From: Halobacillus salinarum
GTDB lineage: Bacteria; Bacillota; Bacilli; Bacillales; Halobacillaceae
NCBI RefSeq assembly: GCF_022919095.1
Contig: NZ_CP095073.1
Location: 1,364,001 to 1,428,000 of the forward strand
Direction of reading: 5' to 3'
Length of the DNA stretch: 64,000 nt
Shown here one piece after another: positions 24,886-36,100 of this stretch. The notes beneath the pieces were generated by a model, which had not been told where the DNA came from, made no database searches, and saw only the letters and a list, made by a program, of their open reading frames with translations. Position 1 is the first letter of the stretch, and every line of letters begins with the position of its first letter. A program made the translations under genes and the position numbers.

Positions 24886-27800
24886 GTGAAATTTAAAAGA
24901 AAAGCTTTGACAGTAGTTGCGGGAGCAGCTCTAGTGTTTTCTTCATTTTCTGGAAACTTTGCGTCCAAAGCAGAAGCTGCGTTAAAGGACACAAAGAAAG
25001 CGCATCCGGCTATCAGTTCAAGCTTGAGAGCTTTATCTACAAGCGATCAGGAAAAGCAGGAATTAATCATCGTTACCGATGGAGAAGCCGACATCACTTC
25101 TAAATTAGAAGACTTAGGTGCAAAAGTTTTATACAACAAGAACAAATACGTTTACTTAGCCGAAATCCCTACGGAAAAAGTCATTCCAGTTTACTATCTC
25201 GATCACGTTTCGGCAGTAACGAAGAACCAAACGTTTAAACCAGCTGAATCTCCTGATCCTGAAATGAAAACAAAGACAGGGAAAGAAGCTGCTGATGTCG
25301 TCAAGCCTTCAAACGTAGAAACCCATAAACCAACAGATGTAAACACCTTTCAAAATAAATACGATGGTACTGGTACAAGAATAGCAATCATCGATACAGG
25401 GGTAGACCCCGGGCACCCGGCGTTTCAAAAGACGACCTCTGGAAAAGAAAAAATTGCAGCAGTGCAGGACTTCACTATGCAGAACGAACTTGAAGGCTAT
25501 TTCGTAGCTGACGGTGACGTCATGCTTGATGAAAAATTCGATGAAGGAAACAGCATTTCAACCTCTGAGTCAGGTACATATACTACTTCAGGAATTGACT
25601 CCTCAGATGATGCCTACTATTTCGGGGAACTTAAGTTCGCGGCTGATCCGGAAGAACCGGAGGATCTAAACGCCGATGGACAATCCAATATTAAACAAAA
25701 TGAAAAGTTCGGCGTGTTGGTGGCAGGAGAACAACTGTATATCGATAAAGATTTGGATAAAGACTTTACCGATGAAACACCACTTGCTTTAGATGCTACA
25801 GATACATTTGATGTGGATCCATCGGATGAGGTTCCAGGAGCAAACTTCCGACTTAACCATTTCCAAAAAATGAAAACGGACAAAGTGGATATGGCTTACA
25901 TTAACTTCTTTGCAGATACAGGCGGTGGTCACGGTACCCACGTATCAGGAATTACTGCAGCTAATTCACCAGATGGCACGAAGGATGACATTTATGATGC
26001 CGATATGAATGGAGTAGCTCCAGGGGCTGAACTAGTCGGCTTGAAAGTATTCCGTGCAGGTGAAGGCGCAAGCTCCCTGTCCATTATGAACGCGATGGCT
26101 GCTGCGGCGATGCCGAAAGAAGAAAACGGCTATGATGCGGATGTTGCCAACTTGAGCCTAGGATCCGTTCCTGATGTGAATGATGGAGCAGATGCATACA
26201 ACGCCTTAATTGACGTTCTGTCTGAAGATTATGGTATTACTTATGTCATTTCTGCTGGAAACAGCGGTCCGGGACTGGATACAGTAGGTTCACCGGGAAC
26301 ATCTGATCATGCTATTTCTGTAGGGGCCTACATCAACAGTGAAATGTGGGAAACGGAATACGGTTATTTCCCATATGGAAAAGATGATGATGGAAAACGC
26401 AAGGAAGGTGAAGGTCTATGGTACTTCTCCTCCAACGGTCCGAGAGAAGATGGAGCCCAAAAGCCTGATATTGTTGCTCCAGGAGCTGCTTATTCCACTT
26501 ACCCAGAACAATCCGGAAGCTATGCAGTACTTCAAGGAACAAGTATGGCTTCACCTTACGTAACTGGTGTTGTTTCCTTGTTGAAAAATGCGACTTCAAA
26601 AGATCGAATTCCATTTTCGTACAAGTCAGTCCGCGAAGCACTGATCCAGACGGCAAAACCGCTTGACGGATATACTCGTGCAGCCCAAGGTGCCGGACTT
26701 ATCAACGTTCAGGATGCCTACGATTTCTTGAAGACCAATTTCATTAAAGATATGAAAACAGTAGACGTAGAAGTAAACTACGGAGAGAAAGTAGCTGGCG
26801 GACAAGGGTTGTATGTCCGCAATAAGGATCTTCCAGATGAGGTAACGATGACACTTCATAACCCGTCTGATGAAGAAAAACATTTAACGCTTTCTCATAT
26901 GGCAGATTGGTTCAGCCTATCCGAAGATGAGTTCACCTTAAAGCCGAATGAAAGCAAAACAATCACTGCATCCTATGATTCTAGTAAACTAGAGATGGGA
27001 TATAACGATGGTTTCATCAAAGTGGATGACACTTCTACTCCTTATGTAGAAGCAAGAATTCCACAAACAGTAGTTAAGCCGAATGAGTTTACGGGAGACA
27101 ATCATTATCGTTGGAATAAGACAGATCAAGTCCAGTCTTCTAAAACAAAGAGTTACTTCTTTGATGTGAAGAGAGGATTAGATGAAATTCATTTTGATCT
27201 CCGTTCCCTTCAGAACAAAGACGAAGAATATCAAGGCCGTGTCCGGATGATCGTCTTTGATCCTGACGGAAGAGAAGTCAGTGAATTCCAAGGATATGCC
27301 GGCTATGGAGGTCTGGATGTCGAATCCAATACGTTTGAAAGTCCTAAGCCAGGTACATGGGAAGTAGCTGTTTATGGAACTGCTTCTCCAAAAGAAGATC
27401 AGGTGATGAACCACTACGAGCTTAAAGCAATGGCTCAAGGGTTTGTTAAAGAACCTGGATTTATTAACCTTGGTGTATCCAATGGCCAGCACACAGTGAA
27501 CAAAGATGTGACCTTCACTAACTTCTATTCTGAAGATAAGAAGGTTTACGTGGAAGGTGGAGCATTCAGCAAGCCGAATGTGGAAGAAGATCGTATTCTC
27601 GCTCCGAACAAAGCCTACTACTATAAAGAAATGACAATCAAGAACAACGTGTCACTCGATGTACGTACTTATGATCCTGGAGTGGCATCAGACGACGTAG
27701 ACCTCTACTTCCAGAAATATAACGAAGAAGAGGGTAAATATGAAGACATCGGCATGTCAGCAGGCGGATCTTCTGATGAAAGCATAAGCTTTAAAGGCTT

Positions 27801-29025
27801 GTCAGATGGTAAATACCGCGTGGCCGTATTTGGCTTCTCAGGTGACATTAACGTTGATTTGTTCACCAAAGAAGTAAAAGTACTTGATTCAGATGAAGAA
27901 GGCGAAGGTTCAATTACAGTGCCGGATAAGACTTTCACTGTACCTGTATCAGGGGATATCACAGCTAATGCTGAAATTGTGACTCCAAAAGACAATGAAC
28001 AGTATTATGCAGGAATTTTCCTAAAAGATGCTGAGACAGATGAAACCATTACAACAATTCCAGTGTATGTTCAGAAAAATGCCGTCACTACTGTTGCAGG
28101 AACAGATCGTGTGAAAACTGCTGTTGAAGCATCAAACGCGATGTATCCAGACGGTATGCCTGATGAAATGGACAACAAAGCTGTCGTAATTGCAACAGCG
28201 AATAACTTCCCGGATGCTTTATCTGCTGGTCCATTAGCCGATGCTTACAAAGCGCCGATTCTTCTTACCAACTCTGGTAAGCCTCTAACCGAAGGCGTCG
28301 TTGATGAAATTAAACGCCTTGGGGCTGAAACTGCTTATATTGTTGGGGGAGATGGAGTCGTTTCGAAGGAAGTAGTCGATCAGCTGAGGGACTTGGGCAT
28401 GGACGCTAATGATGTAGAGCGCCTTGCAGGTAAAAACCGCTACGAAACGAACCAAAAAGTAGTTGAAAAGCTGGCGGATCTTGGATTCGGTGCAAATGGT
28501 GTCTTTGTAGCTACTGGTGAAAAATTTGCCGATGCTCTAAGTGCCGGACCATTTGCCGGAGAAAATAAAATGCCAATTGTACTCACTCAGAAAAATGAAC
28601 TTCCAGAAACTACGAAAGACTTCCTTAAAGGCCAGGATGTATATGTTCTTGGCGGCGAAGGTGTTGTTTCTAAAGAAGTGAAGAGTGAAATTGATCAAAT
28701 GAGTAACAGCTCTGAGCGTTTAGCAGGTACGAACCGTTATGGTACACTTGCTGAAGTATTGAAAACGTTCGCTACGGCTAAAGATACGCTCTTCGTTTCA
28801 ACGGGAGACAAGTATCCAGATGCCTTGGCATCTACACCACTTGTCAATGCGAAAGGCGGCGTTATGCTCCTAACGCATCCTGACCAATTACCTAGAGAAG
28901 TCGATAACTTCTTGAACAAGTATCTATATCAGTCTGAAGTTACAAACATCGTTGCCGTTGGTGGAGAAACGGCAGTCAGTCAGGACGTAAAAGATACCCT
29001 TCTTAAGAAACTATCAGCAGAGTAG
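24886..29025 (+). CDS. Large secreted subtilisin-like protease with three CWB2 repeats
   Basis: 1379 residues from GTG 24886 (GGGAGGG eight bases upstream). Signal peptide about 1-32 (...SKAEAA). Propeptide about 40-125. S8 domain with Asp in IIDTGVDPGHPAF (about 170), an acidic insertion of about 150 residues, His in GGGHGTHVSGI (about 350), Asn in ISAGNSGPG, Ser in GTSMASPYVTG (about 552). Residues 620-1060 are beta-sandwich modules, including a pre-peptidase-like stretch around EIHFDLRSLQ. Residues 1066-1379 hold three CWB2 repeats. The layout resembles Vpr-type cell-envelope proteases. The strong promoter and terminator suggest an abundant single-gene product. Confidence 0.92.
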   Translation: MKFKRKALTVVAGAALVFSSFSGNFASKAEAALKDTKKAHPAISSSLRALSTSDQEKQELIIVTDGEADITSKLEDLGAKVLYNKNKYVYLAEIPTEKVIPVYYLDHVSAVTKNQTFKPAESPDPEMKTKTGKEAADVVKPSNVETHKPTDVNTFQNKYDGTGTRIAIIDTGVDPGHPAFQKTTSGKEKIAAVQDFTMQNELEGYFVADGDVMLDEKFDEGNSISTSESGTYTTSGIDSSDDAYYFGELKFAADPEEPEDLNADGQSNIKQNEKFGVLVAGEQLYIDKDLDKDFTDETPLALDATDTFDVDPSDEVPGANFRLNHFQKMKTDKVDMAYINFFADTGGGHGTHVSGITAANSPDGTKDDIYDADMNGVAPGAELVGLKVFRAGEGASSLSIMNAMAAAAMPKEENGYDADVANLSLGSVPDVNDGADAYNALIDVLSEDYGITYVISAGNSGPGLDTVGSPGTSDHAISVGAYINSEMWETEYGYFPYGKDDDGKRKEGEGLWYFSSNGPREDGAQKPDIVAPGAAYSTYPEQSGSYAVLQGTSMASPYVTGVVSLLKNATSKDRIPFSYKSVREALIQTAKPLDGYTRAAQGAGLINVQDAYDFLKTNFIKDMKTVDVEVNYGEKVAGGQGLYVRNKDLPDEVTMTLHNPSDEEKHLTLSHMADWFSLSEDEFTLKPNESKTITASYDSSKLEMGYNDGFIKVDDTSTPYVEARIPQTVVKPNEFTGDNHYRWNKTDQVQSSKTKSYFFDVKRGLDEIHFDLRSLQNKDEEYQGRVRMIVFDPDGREVSEFQGYAGYGGLDVESNTFESPKPGTWEVAVYGTASPKEDQVMNHYELKAMAQGFVKEPGFINLGVSNGQHTVNKDVTFTNFYSEDKKVYVEGGAFSKPNVEEDRILAPNKAYYYKEMTIKNNVSLDVRTYDPGVASDDVDLYFQKYNEEEGKYEDIGMSAGGSSDESISFKGLSDGKYRVAVFGFSGDINVDLFTKEVKVLDSDEEGEGSITVPDKTFTVPVSGDITANAEIVTPKDNEQYYAGIFLKDAETDETITTIPVYVQKNAVTTVAGTDRVKTAVEASNAMYPDGMPDEMDNKAVVIATANNFPDALSAGPLADAYKAPILLTNSGKPLTEGVVDEIKRLGAETAYIVGGDGVVSKEVVDQLRDLGMDANDVERLAGKNRYETNQKVVEKLADLGFGANGVFVATGEKFADALSAGPFAGENKMPIVLTQKNELPETTKDFLKGQDVYVLGGEGVVSKEVKSEIDQMSNSSERLAGTNRYGTLAEVLKTFATAKDTLFVSTGDKYPDALASTPLVNAKGGVMLLTHPDQLPREVDNFLNKYLYQSEVTNIVAVGGETAVSQDVKDTLLKKLSAE

Positions 29026-29056
29026 ATTTTACAATTGATTTACACTTCTATGCAAT

Positions 29057-29092
29057 CCCGTCTCTGAACTAGTCAGAGACGGGTATTTTTTT
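29057..29092 (+). terminator. Rho-independent terminator
   Basis: Perfect 11-bp stem CCCGTCTCTGA / TCAGAGACGGG followed by TATTTTTTT. Confidence 0.9.
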
Positions 29093-29152
29093 ACCTTAAC
29101 TTGGGAAATCGTGAAAAAAATCTATAATTCGACGTTTCGACTGGTAGATTTA

Positions 29153-29161
29153 TGCTATAAT
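29153..29161 (+). promoter_or_regulatory. Extended -10 for the Wzz/BY-kinase operon
   Basis: TGC-TATAAT ending at 29161, 46 bases before the start codon; the -35 is poor. Confidence 0.6.
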
Positions 29162-29207
29162 GAAAAGCGATTGAATTGTGATACATTTAGCAAATGGAGG
29201 GACATCA

Positions 29208-29975
29208 ATGGAAGAAACCATCTCGTTGAAAGAAATCGGCCAGGTTTTGAAAAAAAGGTGGCTGATGATCGCGTCACTTGCCATCGGGGCATTAGTGATT
29301 GCAGCACTTGTTAGTTATTTCGTATTAACCCCTACTTATCAGGCATCATCTCAGTTTATTGTAAATACGAAACAAAACCAAAGTGACAGTCAATTTGACG
29401 TTAATGATATTCGCACCAACGTTGAACTAATAAATACATATAATGTCATTATAAAAAGCCCGGCAATTTTAGAGGAAGTTGTCCAAGAGGCTGACTTAGC
29501 CGTGGGTGCAGATACTTTAAGCCAAAAGCTTCAAGTATCCAGCGAACAGGACTCTCAGGTCGTGACTGTTACAGTGACGGATACGAGTCAGGAAACTGCA
29601 GCGGTAATTGCAAACAGTGTAGTAGAAGTGTTTAAAGATAAAGTCCCCAAATATATGAATGTCGATAACGTGACGACATTATCAGACGCTGAAATTGCCA
29701 GCAATCCTTCTCCTGTCAGTCCAAAGCCATACTTAAATATGGCGATCGCGCTGGTAGTTGGATTGATGGTCGGTGTTGGTTTAGCTTTCCTTCTTGAATA
29801 CTTGGATAACACCATCAAAACAGAGGATGAGCTTGAACAGAAAATTGGTTTACCTGTGTTAGGATCCATTGCCCACATAACGGAAGAGGATCTTCCTAAA
29901 ACGGTAAACAGGGATGTCAGTCCCAGGCAGAAAAGGGGGGTAAAGTATGCGCAGCAAGAAAAGAAAACTGTCTAA
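29208..29975 (+). CDS. Wzz-type chain-length / BY-kinase modulator protein
   Basis: 255 residues from ATG 29208 (GGAGGG six bases upstream). Two membrane helices (about 22-42 and 176-198) flank an extracellular domain, and the second is preceded by the proline-rich NPSPVSPKPYLN. This is the YwqC/CapA layout: a polysaccharide co-polymerase that sets chain length and activates the cytoplasmic tyrosine kinase. The last 29 bases overlap the kinase gene, a sign of coupled translation. Confidence 0.9.
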   Translation: MEETISLKEIGQVLKKRWLMIASLAIGALVIAALVSYFVLTPTYQASSQFIVNTKQNQSDSQFDVNDIRTNVELINTYNVIIKSPAILEEVVQEADLAVGADTLSQKLQVSSEQDSQVVTVTVTDTSQETAAVIANSVVEVFKDKVPKYMNVDNVTTLSDAEIASNPSPVSPKPYLNMAIALVVGLMVGVGLAFLLEYLDNTIKTEDELEQKIGLPVLGSIAHITEEDLPKTVNRDVSPRQKRGVKYAQQEKKTV

Positions 29976-30639
29976 TAAAGTCAAGAGGACTTTGATTACT
30001 GACGTTAATCCGCGATCACCAATTTCTGAACAATACCGGACTGTACGTACTAATTTAAATTTTTCTGCCGTGGATTTTGACTTAAAAACAATGATGGTTA
30101 CTTCCTCGGGACCTGCGGAAGGGAAGTCATTAACAACGGCTAACCTGGCGATCGTCTTTTCACAGCAGGGCAATAAAGTACTGTTAATCGATGCAGATTT
30201 GCGTAAGCCAACCGTTCATTACACCTTCCATACACAAAATACAGTGGGCTTAAGCAACTACCTTATTGGCGATAAGTCTCTAGATGAGATTACGAATGAG
30301 ACTCATATTGACAACCTGGATACGATTACCTGCGGGCCAATCCCGCCTAATCCTTCAGAGCTTCTCGGCTCAAAAGCGATGAAGCAATTGATTAGGGAAA
30401 GTAAGAACCAATATGACTTAGTTGTTTTCGATACTCCTCCAGTGCTTGCCGTTACAGATGCGCAAATCATCTCAAGTATTTGTGATGGGACCCTATTAGT
30501 CGTTCGCAACAAACAAGCAGAAATTGACCAAGTAAAACGTGCAAAAGAGCTGCTTGACCAGTCCAACGGCCGCTTGCTTGGAACGGTGTTGAATGATGTC
30601 GAGCGTAAGAAACAGAACTACTATTATTATGGTACTTAA
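29947..30639 (+). CDS. BY-kinase (bacterial tyrosine autokinase)
   Basis: 230 residues. Walker A SSGPAEGKSLTTANLA (about 53-68), Walker A' LLIDADLRKP, Walker B DLVVFDTPPV, and a C-terminal tyrosine cluster (YYYYGT) that is autophosphorylated in this family. It matches YwqD/CapB, the cytoplasmic partner of the preceding protein; together they control polymer length and can phosphorylate UDP-glucose dehydrogenase (present at 51128). No tyrosine phosphatase of the YwqE type is in the window. Confidence 0.93.
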   Translation: MRSKKRKLSNKVKRTLITDVNPRSPISEQYRTVRTNLNFSAVDFDLKTMMVTSSGPAEGKSLTTANLAIVFSQQGNKVLLIDADLRKPTVHYTFHTQNTVGLSNYLIGDKSLDEITNETHIDNLDTITCGPIPPNPSELLGSKAMKQLIRESKNQYDLVVFDTPPVLAVTDAQIISSICDGTLLVVRNKQAEIDQVKRAKELLDQSNGRLLGTVLNDVERKKQNYYYYGT

Positions 30640-30647
30640 TCAATAGG

Positions 30648-30676
30648 ACCTTCTACTATTAAGTAGAAGGTTTTTT
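30648..30676 (+). terminator. Rho-independent terminator
   Basis: ACCTTCTAC / GTAGAAGGT 9-bp stem followed by TTTTT. Confidence 0.85.
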
Positions 30677-30776
30677 AAATTAATTATTAATCATTTGATA
30701 GAAATTAACTAAGATGTAAAAAAAAGTAGATTTTTATGATACAATCTTCTCATGAACTAACTTTTGGAGGTATAAC

Positions 30777-31661
30777 ATGAAAAAAGTAAAAAAAGCGATC
30801 ATACCTGCGGCAGGATTAGGTACGAGGTTTTTGCCGGCTACAAAAGCTATGCCAAAGGAAATGCTTCCGATCGTTGATAAACCAACGATTCAATACATAG
30901 TAGAAGAAGCGATAGAATCTGGAATTGAAGATATTATCATCGTAACAGGTAAAGGGAAAAGAGCCATTGAGGACCATTTTGATTACTCTTTTGAACTGGA
31001 AGAGAATTTAATGAGAAAAGAAAAGTTTGACCTTCTTGAAAAAGTTAAACAATCTTCCAAAGTGGATATCCATTATATCCGTCAAAAGGAACCTAAAGGA
31101 TTAGGTCACGCCGTATGGTGCGCGAGAAAATTCATTGGAGATGAACCTTTTGCTGTCCTTTTAGGTGATGACATCGTTCGAGCAGAAGTACCTGGATTAA
31201 AGCAGTTAATTGATCAATATGAAGAAACGCATTCTTCGGTAATTGGGGTGCAGCAGGTAGAAGGTAACCAGACCCACCGTTATGGAATTATTGACCCAGA
31301 ATCGCAAAACGACAGACTTTACCAAGTGAAACAGTTTGTCGAAAAGCCGCCACAAGGAGAAGAACCTTCCAATCTTGCTATTATGGGCCGGTATGTATTA
31401 ACTCCTGAAATCATGATGTTCCTTGAGAAACAGGATCTAGGAGCCGGCGGTGAAATTCAACTGACGGATGCTATTGAAAAACTGAATGGTATTCAACGTG
31501 TGTTTGCTTATGATTTTGAAGGTGCCCGTTATGATGTTGGAGAGAAGCATGGATTCATTAAGACAACCATTGAACTTGCTTTGGAACGTCCTGAATTAAA
31601 AGATGATTTGCTTAGCTTTCTAAAAGAAACAATAAAAAATCACGAATCGATTAAATCCTGA
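30777..31661 (+). CDS. galU: UTP-glucose-1-phosphate uridylyltransferase (copy 1)
   Basis: 294 residues. Makes UDP-glucose from glucose 1-phosphate and UTP. The nucleotide-binding start [20 protein letters not shown] (about 11-30) and VEKPP, with the catalytic-region [10 protein letters not shown] near 253, are clear. A TGATACAAT extended -10 at 30737-30745 gives it its own promoter; GGAGG precedes the ATG. A paralogue of the same length is at 50228 in the polysaccharide operon. This copy is probably the housekeeping one (GtaB role) because it is monocistronic; that is inference. Confidence 0.94.
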   Translation: MKKVKKAIIPAAGLGTRFLPATKAMPKEMLPIVDKPTIQYIVEEAIESGIEDIIIVTGKGKRAIEDHFDYSFELEENLMRKEKFDLLEKVKQSSKVDIHYIRQKEPKGLGHAVWCARKFIGDEPFAVLLGDDIVRAEVPGLKQLIDQYEETHSSVIGVQQVEGNQTHRYGIIDPESQNDRLYQVKQFVEKPPQGEEPSNLAIMGRYVLTPEIMMFLEKQDLGAGGEIQLTDAIEKLNGIQRVFAYDFEGARYDVGEKHGFIKTTIELALERPELKDDLLSFLKETIKNHESIKS

Positions 31662-31672
31662 TTATATTCATA

Positions 31673-31711
31673 AAAAATGCCTGCCGAACTACCTCGGCAG
31701 GCATTTTTTTA
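31673..31711. terminator. Terminator between convergent galU and acyltransferase
   Basis: AAATGCCTGCCGA / TCGGCAGGCATTT stem with A-run before and T-run after, so it works in both directions. A 14-bp palindrome (ATTTCCCGGGAAAT) lies at 31790-31803. Confidence 0.88.
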
Positions 31712-31830
31712 TGGAAAGAATTGAATAGGGACTGAATAAATTCGATCCAGTGGGGTCGTTTTTTTTCGATAGTTCGACAGACCCAGCAAATTTCCCGGGA
31801 AATATCTACATCTTACTGGTAAATATCCCT

Positions 31831-32964
31831 TTAAGCTCTAGCTTGCTTTTTCTCTTCCGCAGCTTCTTCTTTTCTTTCATAAAGAAAGACAGCTTTTTGT
31901 GGGAGTTTTCCAAATAGCAGACTAGCAACCTTCGGGGCAAACTTATGAATCGTGAAAATGAATAGATAGCAAAATACAACGACAACGATATATTTTACAA
32001 ATACTTCAAGATGAAACCAATAATTGTTGTGGATTGGAATCCATCTTCCGACTTCTTTTAAGATAAATGGGTGGACAAGGTAAAAACCAAATGAATAGAG
32101 TGCGACATTTTTCACAATTTCATTAGGAAGCTTTGGCAATTTACGGCTGAGTATTTCCGTTATGCGGAAGAAGAAATAGCCGCCGAGCATTAAATATGAA
32201 ACATTTAACAGCTTATAATAATCCCAATCGACTTTGATTTCACCCATAGTATAGACGTAATAGTAATAAAGAGCGGTAAGAGTCCCGGCAATTAACGTTA
32301 AAATGCCAAGCGGATAAATGGTTTTGTTATAAACCTTTTCTCTTTGCTCTAAATAGTAAATCCCTAACCAGCCCCCCAGGCTGAAGGTTCCGAAGCTTTT
32401 GAGGAACACGACCATATTTGTAAATCCGTAGGTGGAATTTAAATAAAAATATCCTACTTCGATCAGGATTCCAAAAAGCCAGAAGTACTTTTTAAACAAG
32501 GAAAACTTTTGGGTCAAATAGACAAACAAAGGCAGAAATATATAAAATTGGACGATTAGAAATATAAAGTGGAGCTGGTAATAAGACTCTCCCTTAAGGA
32601 TCCTTTCCAATACTCCAAAGATGGTTAAAGAGCGGCCACCTGTGTAATGGGCATACAGCTCATAGAAGAGAGCCCAAACAATATAAGGAACAACGATAAA
32701 AAACACTCGTTTTCTAAAATAATCCTTCAATAAAGAAGCGGTAAATTTCTTAGGATAGTAGTTATAGAAAAATACGAGTCCTGTAATCATGATAAATATG
32801 CCTGCTTCTATTCTTATGATTCTATTAAAAAAATGATATTTTTGAAAAGCGCCTGTCCCCATATCAAGGACACTATAATAAATACCTGTAACATGGACAA
32901 GAACTACGCATAGCATCGCAATCAATCGCAGGAAGTACACAGAGGTAATTCTTTGTTTAGCCAT
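31831..32964 (-). CDS. Acyltransferase-3 family membrane protein
   Basis: 377 residues, about ten membrane segments. The start RITSVYFLRLIAMLCVVLVH with the conserved Arg and His is typical of acyltransferase-3 enzymes (IcaC/OatA type), which move acetyl or succinyl groups to extracellular or membrane-linked sugars. There is no C-terminal SGNH domain, so it differs from OatA. The charged tail (KEEAAEEKKQARA) is cytoplasmic. GAGGGAG lies six bases before the ATG. It may modify the exopolysaccharide made nearby. Confidence 0.85.
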   Translation of the reverse strand: MAKQRITSVYFLRLIAMLCVVLVHVTGIYYSVLDMGTGAFQKYHFFNRIIRIEAGIFIMITGLVFFYNYYPKKFTASLLKDYFRKRVFFIVVPYIVWALFYELYAHYTGGRSLTIFGVLERILKGESYYQLHFIFLIVQFYIFLPLFVYLTQKFSLFKKYFWLFGILIEVGYFYLNSTYGFTNMVVFLKSFGTFSLGGWLGIYYLEQREKVYNKTIYPLGILTLIAGTLTALYYYYVYTMGEIKVDWDYYKLLNVSYLMLGGYFFFRITEILSRKLPKLPNEIVKNVALYSFGFYLVHPFILKEVGRWIPIHNNYWFHLEVFVKYIVVVVFCYLFIFTIHKFAPKVASLLFGKLPQKAVFLYERKEEAAEEKKQARA

Positions 32965-33119
32965 ACTCTACTCCCTCTATTCTGTTAAAAGTTTAATCAC
33001 CATTTGACCTATTCTTACATGTTTAATGAGTTCTGTCTAGTTTCTCCAAATTATGATAACGTTTACCAATTGTTTGTCTAAAATTAATACTATTTACACA
33101 ATTCCAACAAAAATTGTTA

Positions 33120-33125
33120 TATAAT
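33120..33125 (+). promoter_or_regulatory. -10 element for the nuclease-nucleotidase unit
   Basis: TATAAT at 33120-33125, inside TTATATAAT, so TTATAT three bases earlier is an alternative. A TTTACA lies upstream at 33094. A 6-bp inverted repeat (ACAATT / AATTGT, 33098-33117) overlaps the spacer and could be a regulator site. Confidence 0.5.
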
Positions 33126-33172
33126 GGCTATGTTGCATTTTTGAAATCAAAAAGTAATAGGGAGGTAACAAT

Positions 33173-36100
33173 TTGAAAAAGAAGAGTTTTGCTCGTGGAA
33201 TGAATACTGCGTTAATTGGTTCGCTGGTATTCAGCTTAATTTCAGGTCCTGTTTATACAGTTAAAGCTGCTGATAATACTGAGAAGCCGGATACACTATT
33301 AATCTCTGAATATATTGAAGGCAGCTCATATAACAAAGCGCTTGAACTATATAACGGGACTGGAAGTGACATTGATTTAAGTACGATTTCAGTAGAATTG
33401 CATTCCGGTGGTGCTGAGGCGGCCAACACCACTTACACGCTTAGCGGCACCCTCGCCGATGGAGACGTATTCGTATTGTCTCATTCGTCAGCTAATGCCC
33501 AAATTCAAGCGGAAACGGACGTTAATGACAGCGAAGTCATTAATTTCAACGGCAACGATACCATAGTGATCAAACAGAATGGAAAAGTGATCGATTCGCT
33601 TGGTCAAATTGGATCGGCCGATGACTTTGCGAAAGATGTCACTTTAACGCGAAAAACAGGTGCCATCACGGGAGATACTGATCTAAACGACACCGTTGAT
33701 TTAACTGCTTCTTACACGGAACAAGCAAAGGACACAGTTTCTTTCTTAGGGAAATATCCTGACGAGACCACTACTCCCGGCCCTGTCGAAGAAAAGTCGA
33801 TAGCTGAAGCAAGAGATTCTACCGGGGAAGTAAAAGTAACCGGGGTGATTACGGCAGCTTTTGAAGTCGGCGGATCAACAAATTATTACATACAAGATGA
33901 CACTGCCGGGCTGATCGTCCGTACTTCCGATGTCGAGGCGGAGACAGGAGATGAAATTACAGCTCAAGGTCAGGTTTCTTCTTATTATGGCATGCAGCAG
34001 ATTCAAACTTCTGAAGATAAAGTCTCTATTAAAACAGAAGACAAAGGCGTGCCTTCCCCTCAAAATATAAAAGCTGCGAACTTATCAGATGAAAATGGTG
34101 AAGATACAGAAGGAGAATTCGTAGCACTCTCCGATGTGGAAATCACAAAGAAGAATGAAGATGGCTCTTACACTGGAACGGATACAACAGGTGATTTTCT
34201 AATCGAGCTTGACGATTCACTTCAGCTAGAAGTAGGCAAAACATATGAACTGATGGAAGGTGTAGTTAATTACACGTACGACCACTATCGCTTAATGCCG
34301 AGGAATCAATCGGATATTGTTGAAAAAGTATTTTCCGTTACGGCAAATCCTGGCCAGGGAAATATTGTAAAAGGCGGAGAAGTAACATTAAATACGGCAG
34401 AAGCGGGAGCATCTATCCACTATACAATGGATGGAAGCACACCTGATAAGAACAGCCAGGAATTTACAGAGGCAATTACGATTGACGAGGACACAACGAT
34501 TAAAGCAGTAGCTGTGAAGCCGGAAGGGGAAACAAGTGAAGTTTCTACCTTTTCTTATCACGTCTTAAAGCCTGCAGATAACTTGGATATTCATGACATT
34601 CAAGGCGCATCCCATGAATCACCTTATAAAAATAAAAACGTATCGAATGTAGATGGTATTGTAACAAAAACCAATTCAAAAGGTTTTTATATGCAGGATG
34701 AAGAGCCTGATAATGACTCTGCTACTTCAGAAGGGATTTACGTCTACGCACCTGACTCGGACGCGAAAGTAAAAGACCGCGTTAAAGTGAATGGCGAAGT
34801 ACAGGAATATCGTGAAGAAGGTTATGAAGATGCTGCTGATCTGCTAACCACCGAAATTTCTGCCTCGAATGTAGAAGTTACAGCATCGAACCAGACGCTT
34901 CCGGATCCAATGGTTATCGGAAAAGACCGGACTCCTCCAACAGAAGTCGTTGAAAATGATAAAATGACGAGCTTTGACCCTGGCGAGGACGGACTTGATT
35001 TTTACGAAAGCATGGAAGGCATGCTCATTGAAATGGATGATGCTCATGTAGTAGCGCCTCCTAAATACGATGAGATTGCTGTATACGTGAATAAAAGCGA
35101 AAATCAGCCGATGACCGATGCGGGAGGACTTCTTATTTCTGAAGAAGACTATAACCCAGAACGCATCATGATAGATGTGGACGGTTTTGACGTTAATGTA
35201 AAAACGGGTGACCAGTTTGAAGGTGCGATTACCGGGGTGGTCAGTTATGATTACAGCAACTTTAAGATCCGCCCGACAGGCACCTTCCCTGAAGTGGTTG
35301 ACGGAGGAACAGAACGTGAAACAACGCAGATTACTCCGAGCGAGGAAAAGTTAAACATCGCTTCTTACAACATCGAAAATTTCTCCGCTGAAACTTCAAT
35401 GGAGAAAGTAAACAAGCTGGCTGAATCAATCAATAATAACCTTAAAACGCCGGATATCATCGGTTTAATCGAAGTTCAGGACAACAATGGTCCGACGGAT
35501 GACGGAACTGTGGACGCGAGCAAATCTTACGAAAAGCTGATCGATGCGATTAAAGCTGATGGCGGTCCAGAGTACAAGTACACAGATATCGCTCCGAAGG
35601 ATAAAACGGACGGCGGGCAGCCTGGTGGAAACATCCGTGTCGGATTTATCTATAATCCAGCTCGTGTCACCATGCCGGATAAACCAAAAGGAGATGCGGT
35701 AACTGCAGTAGATGTAAATGAAACTGGGCTCACTTTTAACCCTGGGCGCATTGATCCAACGAATGATGCTTTTTACGATTCACGCAAGCCGCTTGCTGCT
35801 GAATTTGAATTCCAAGGAGAAAAAGTTATTGTTGTCGCGAATCACTTGAATTCAAAAGGCGGAGATGATGCATTGTTTGGTGCTTCTCATCCAGTGGAAC
35901 TTGGAAGCGAAGTTCAACGAATGAAGCAGGCTGAAGTAGTTAACAGCTTCGTAGATAAAGTAGAAAGCAAGGTTGACCATGCAAATGTCGTTGTCCTAGG
36001 CGACCTTAATGATTTTGAATTCTCCAAGCCGGTAAAAACTCTTGCTGACGGTGCTCTGACCGATATGGTTAACAAGCTTCCTCAAGAAGAGAGATATTCT

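Noticed and set aside
26333-26656. Antisense frames inside the large subtilase and other long genes
   Set aside because: They are shadows of strongly coding sequence and lack ribosome sites.
31790-31803. 14-bp palindrome ATTTCCCGGGAAAT between galU and the acyltransferase gene
   Set aside because: It is after the convergent terminator and far from either start; a regulatory role has no support.
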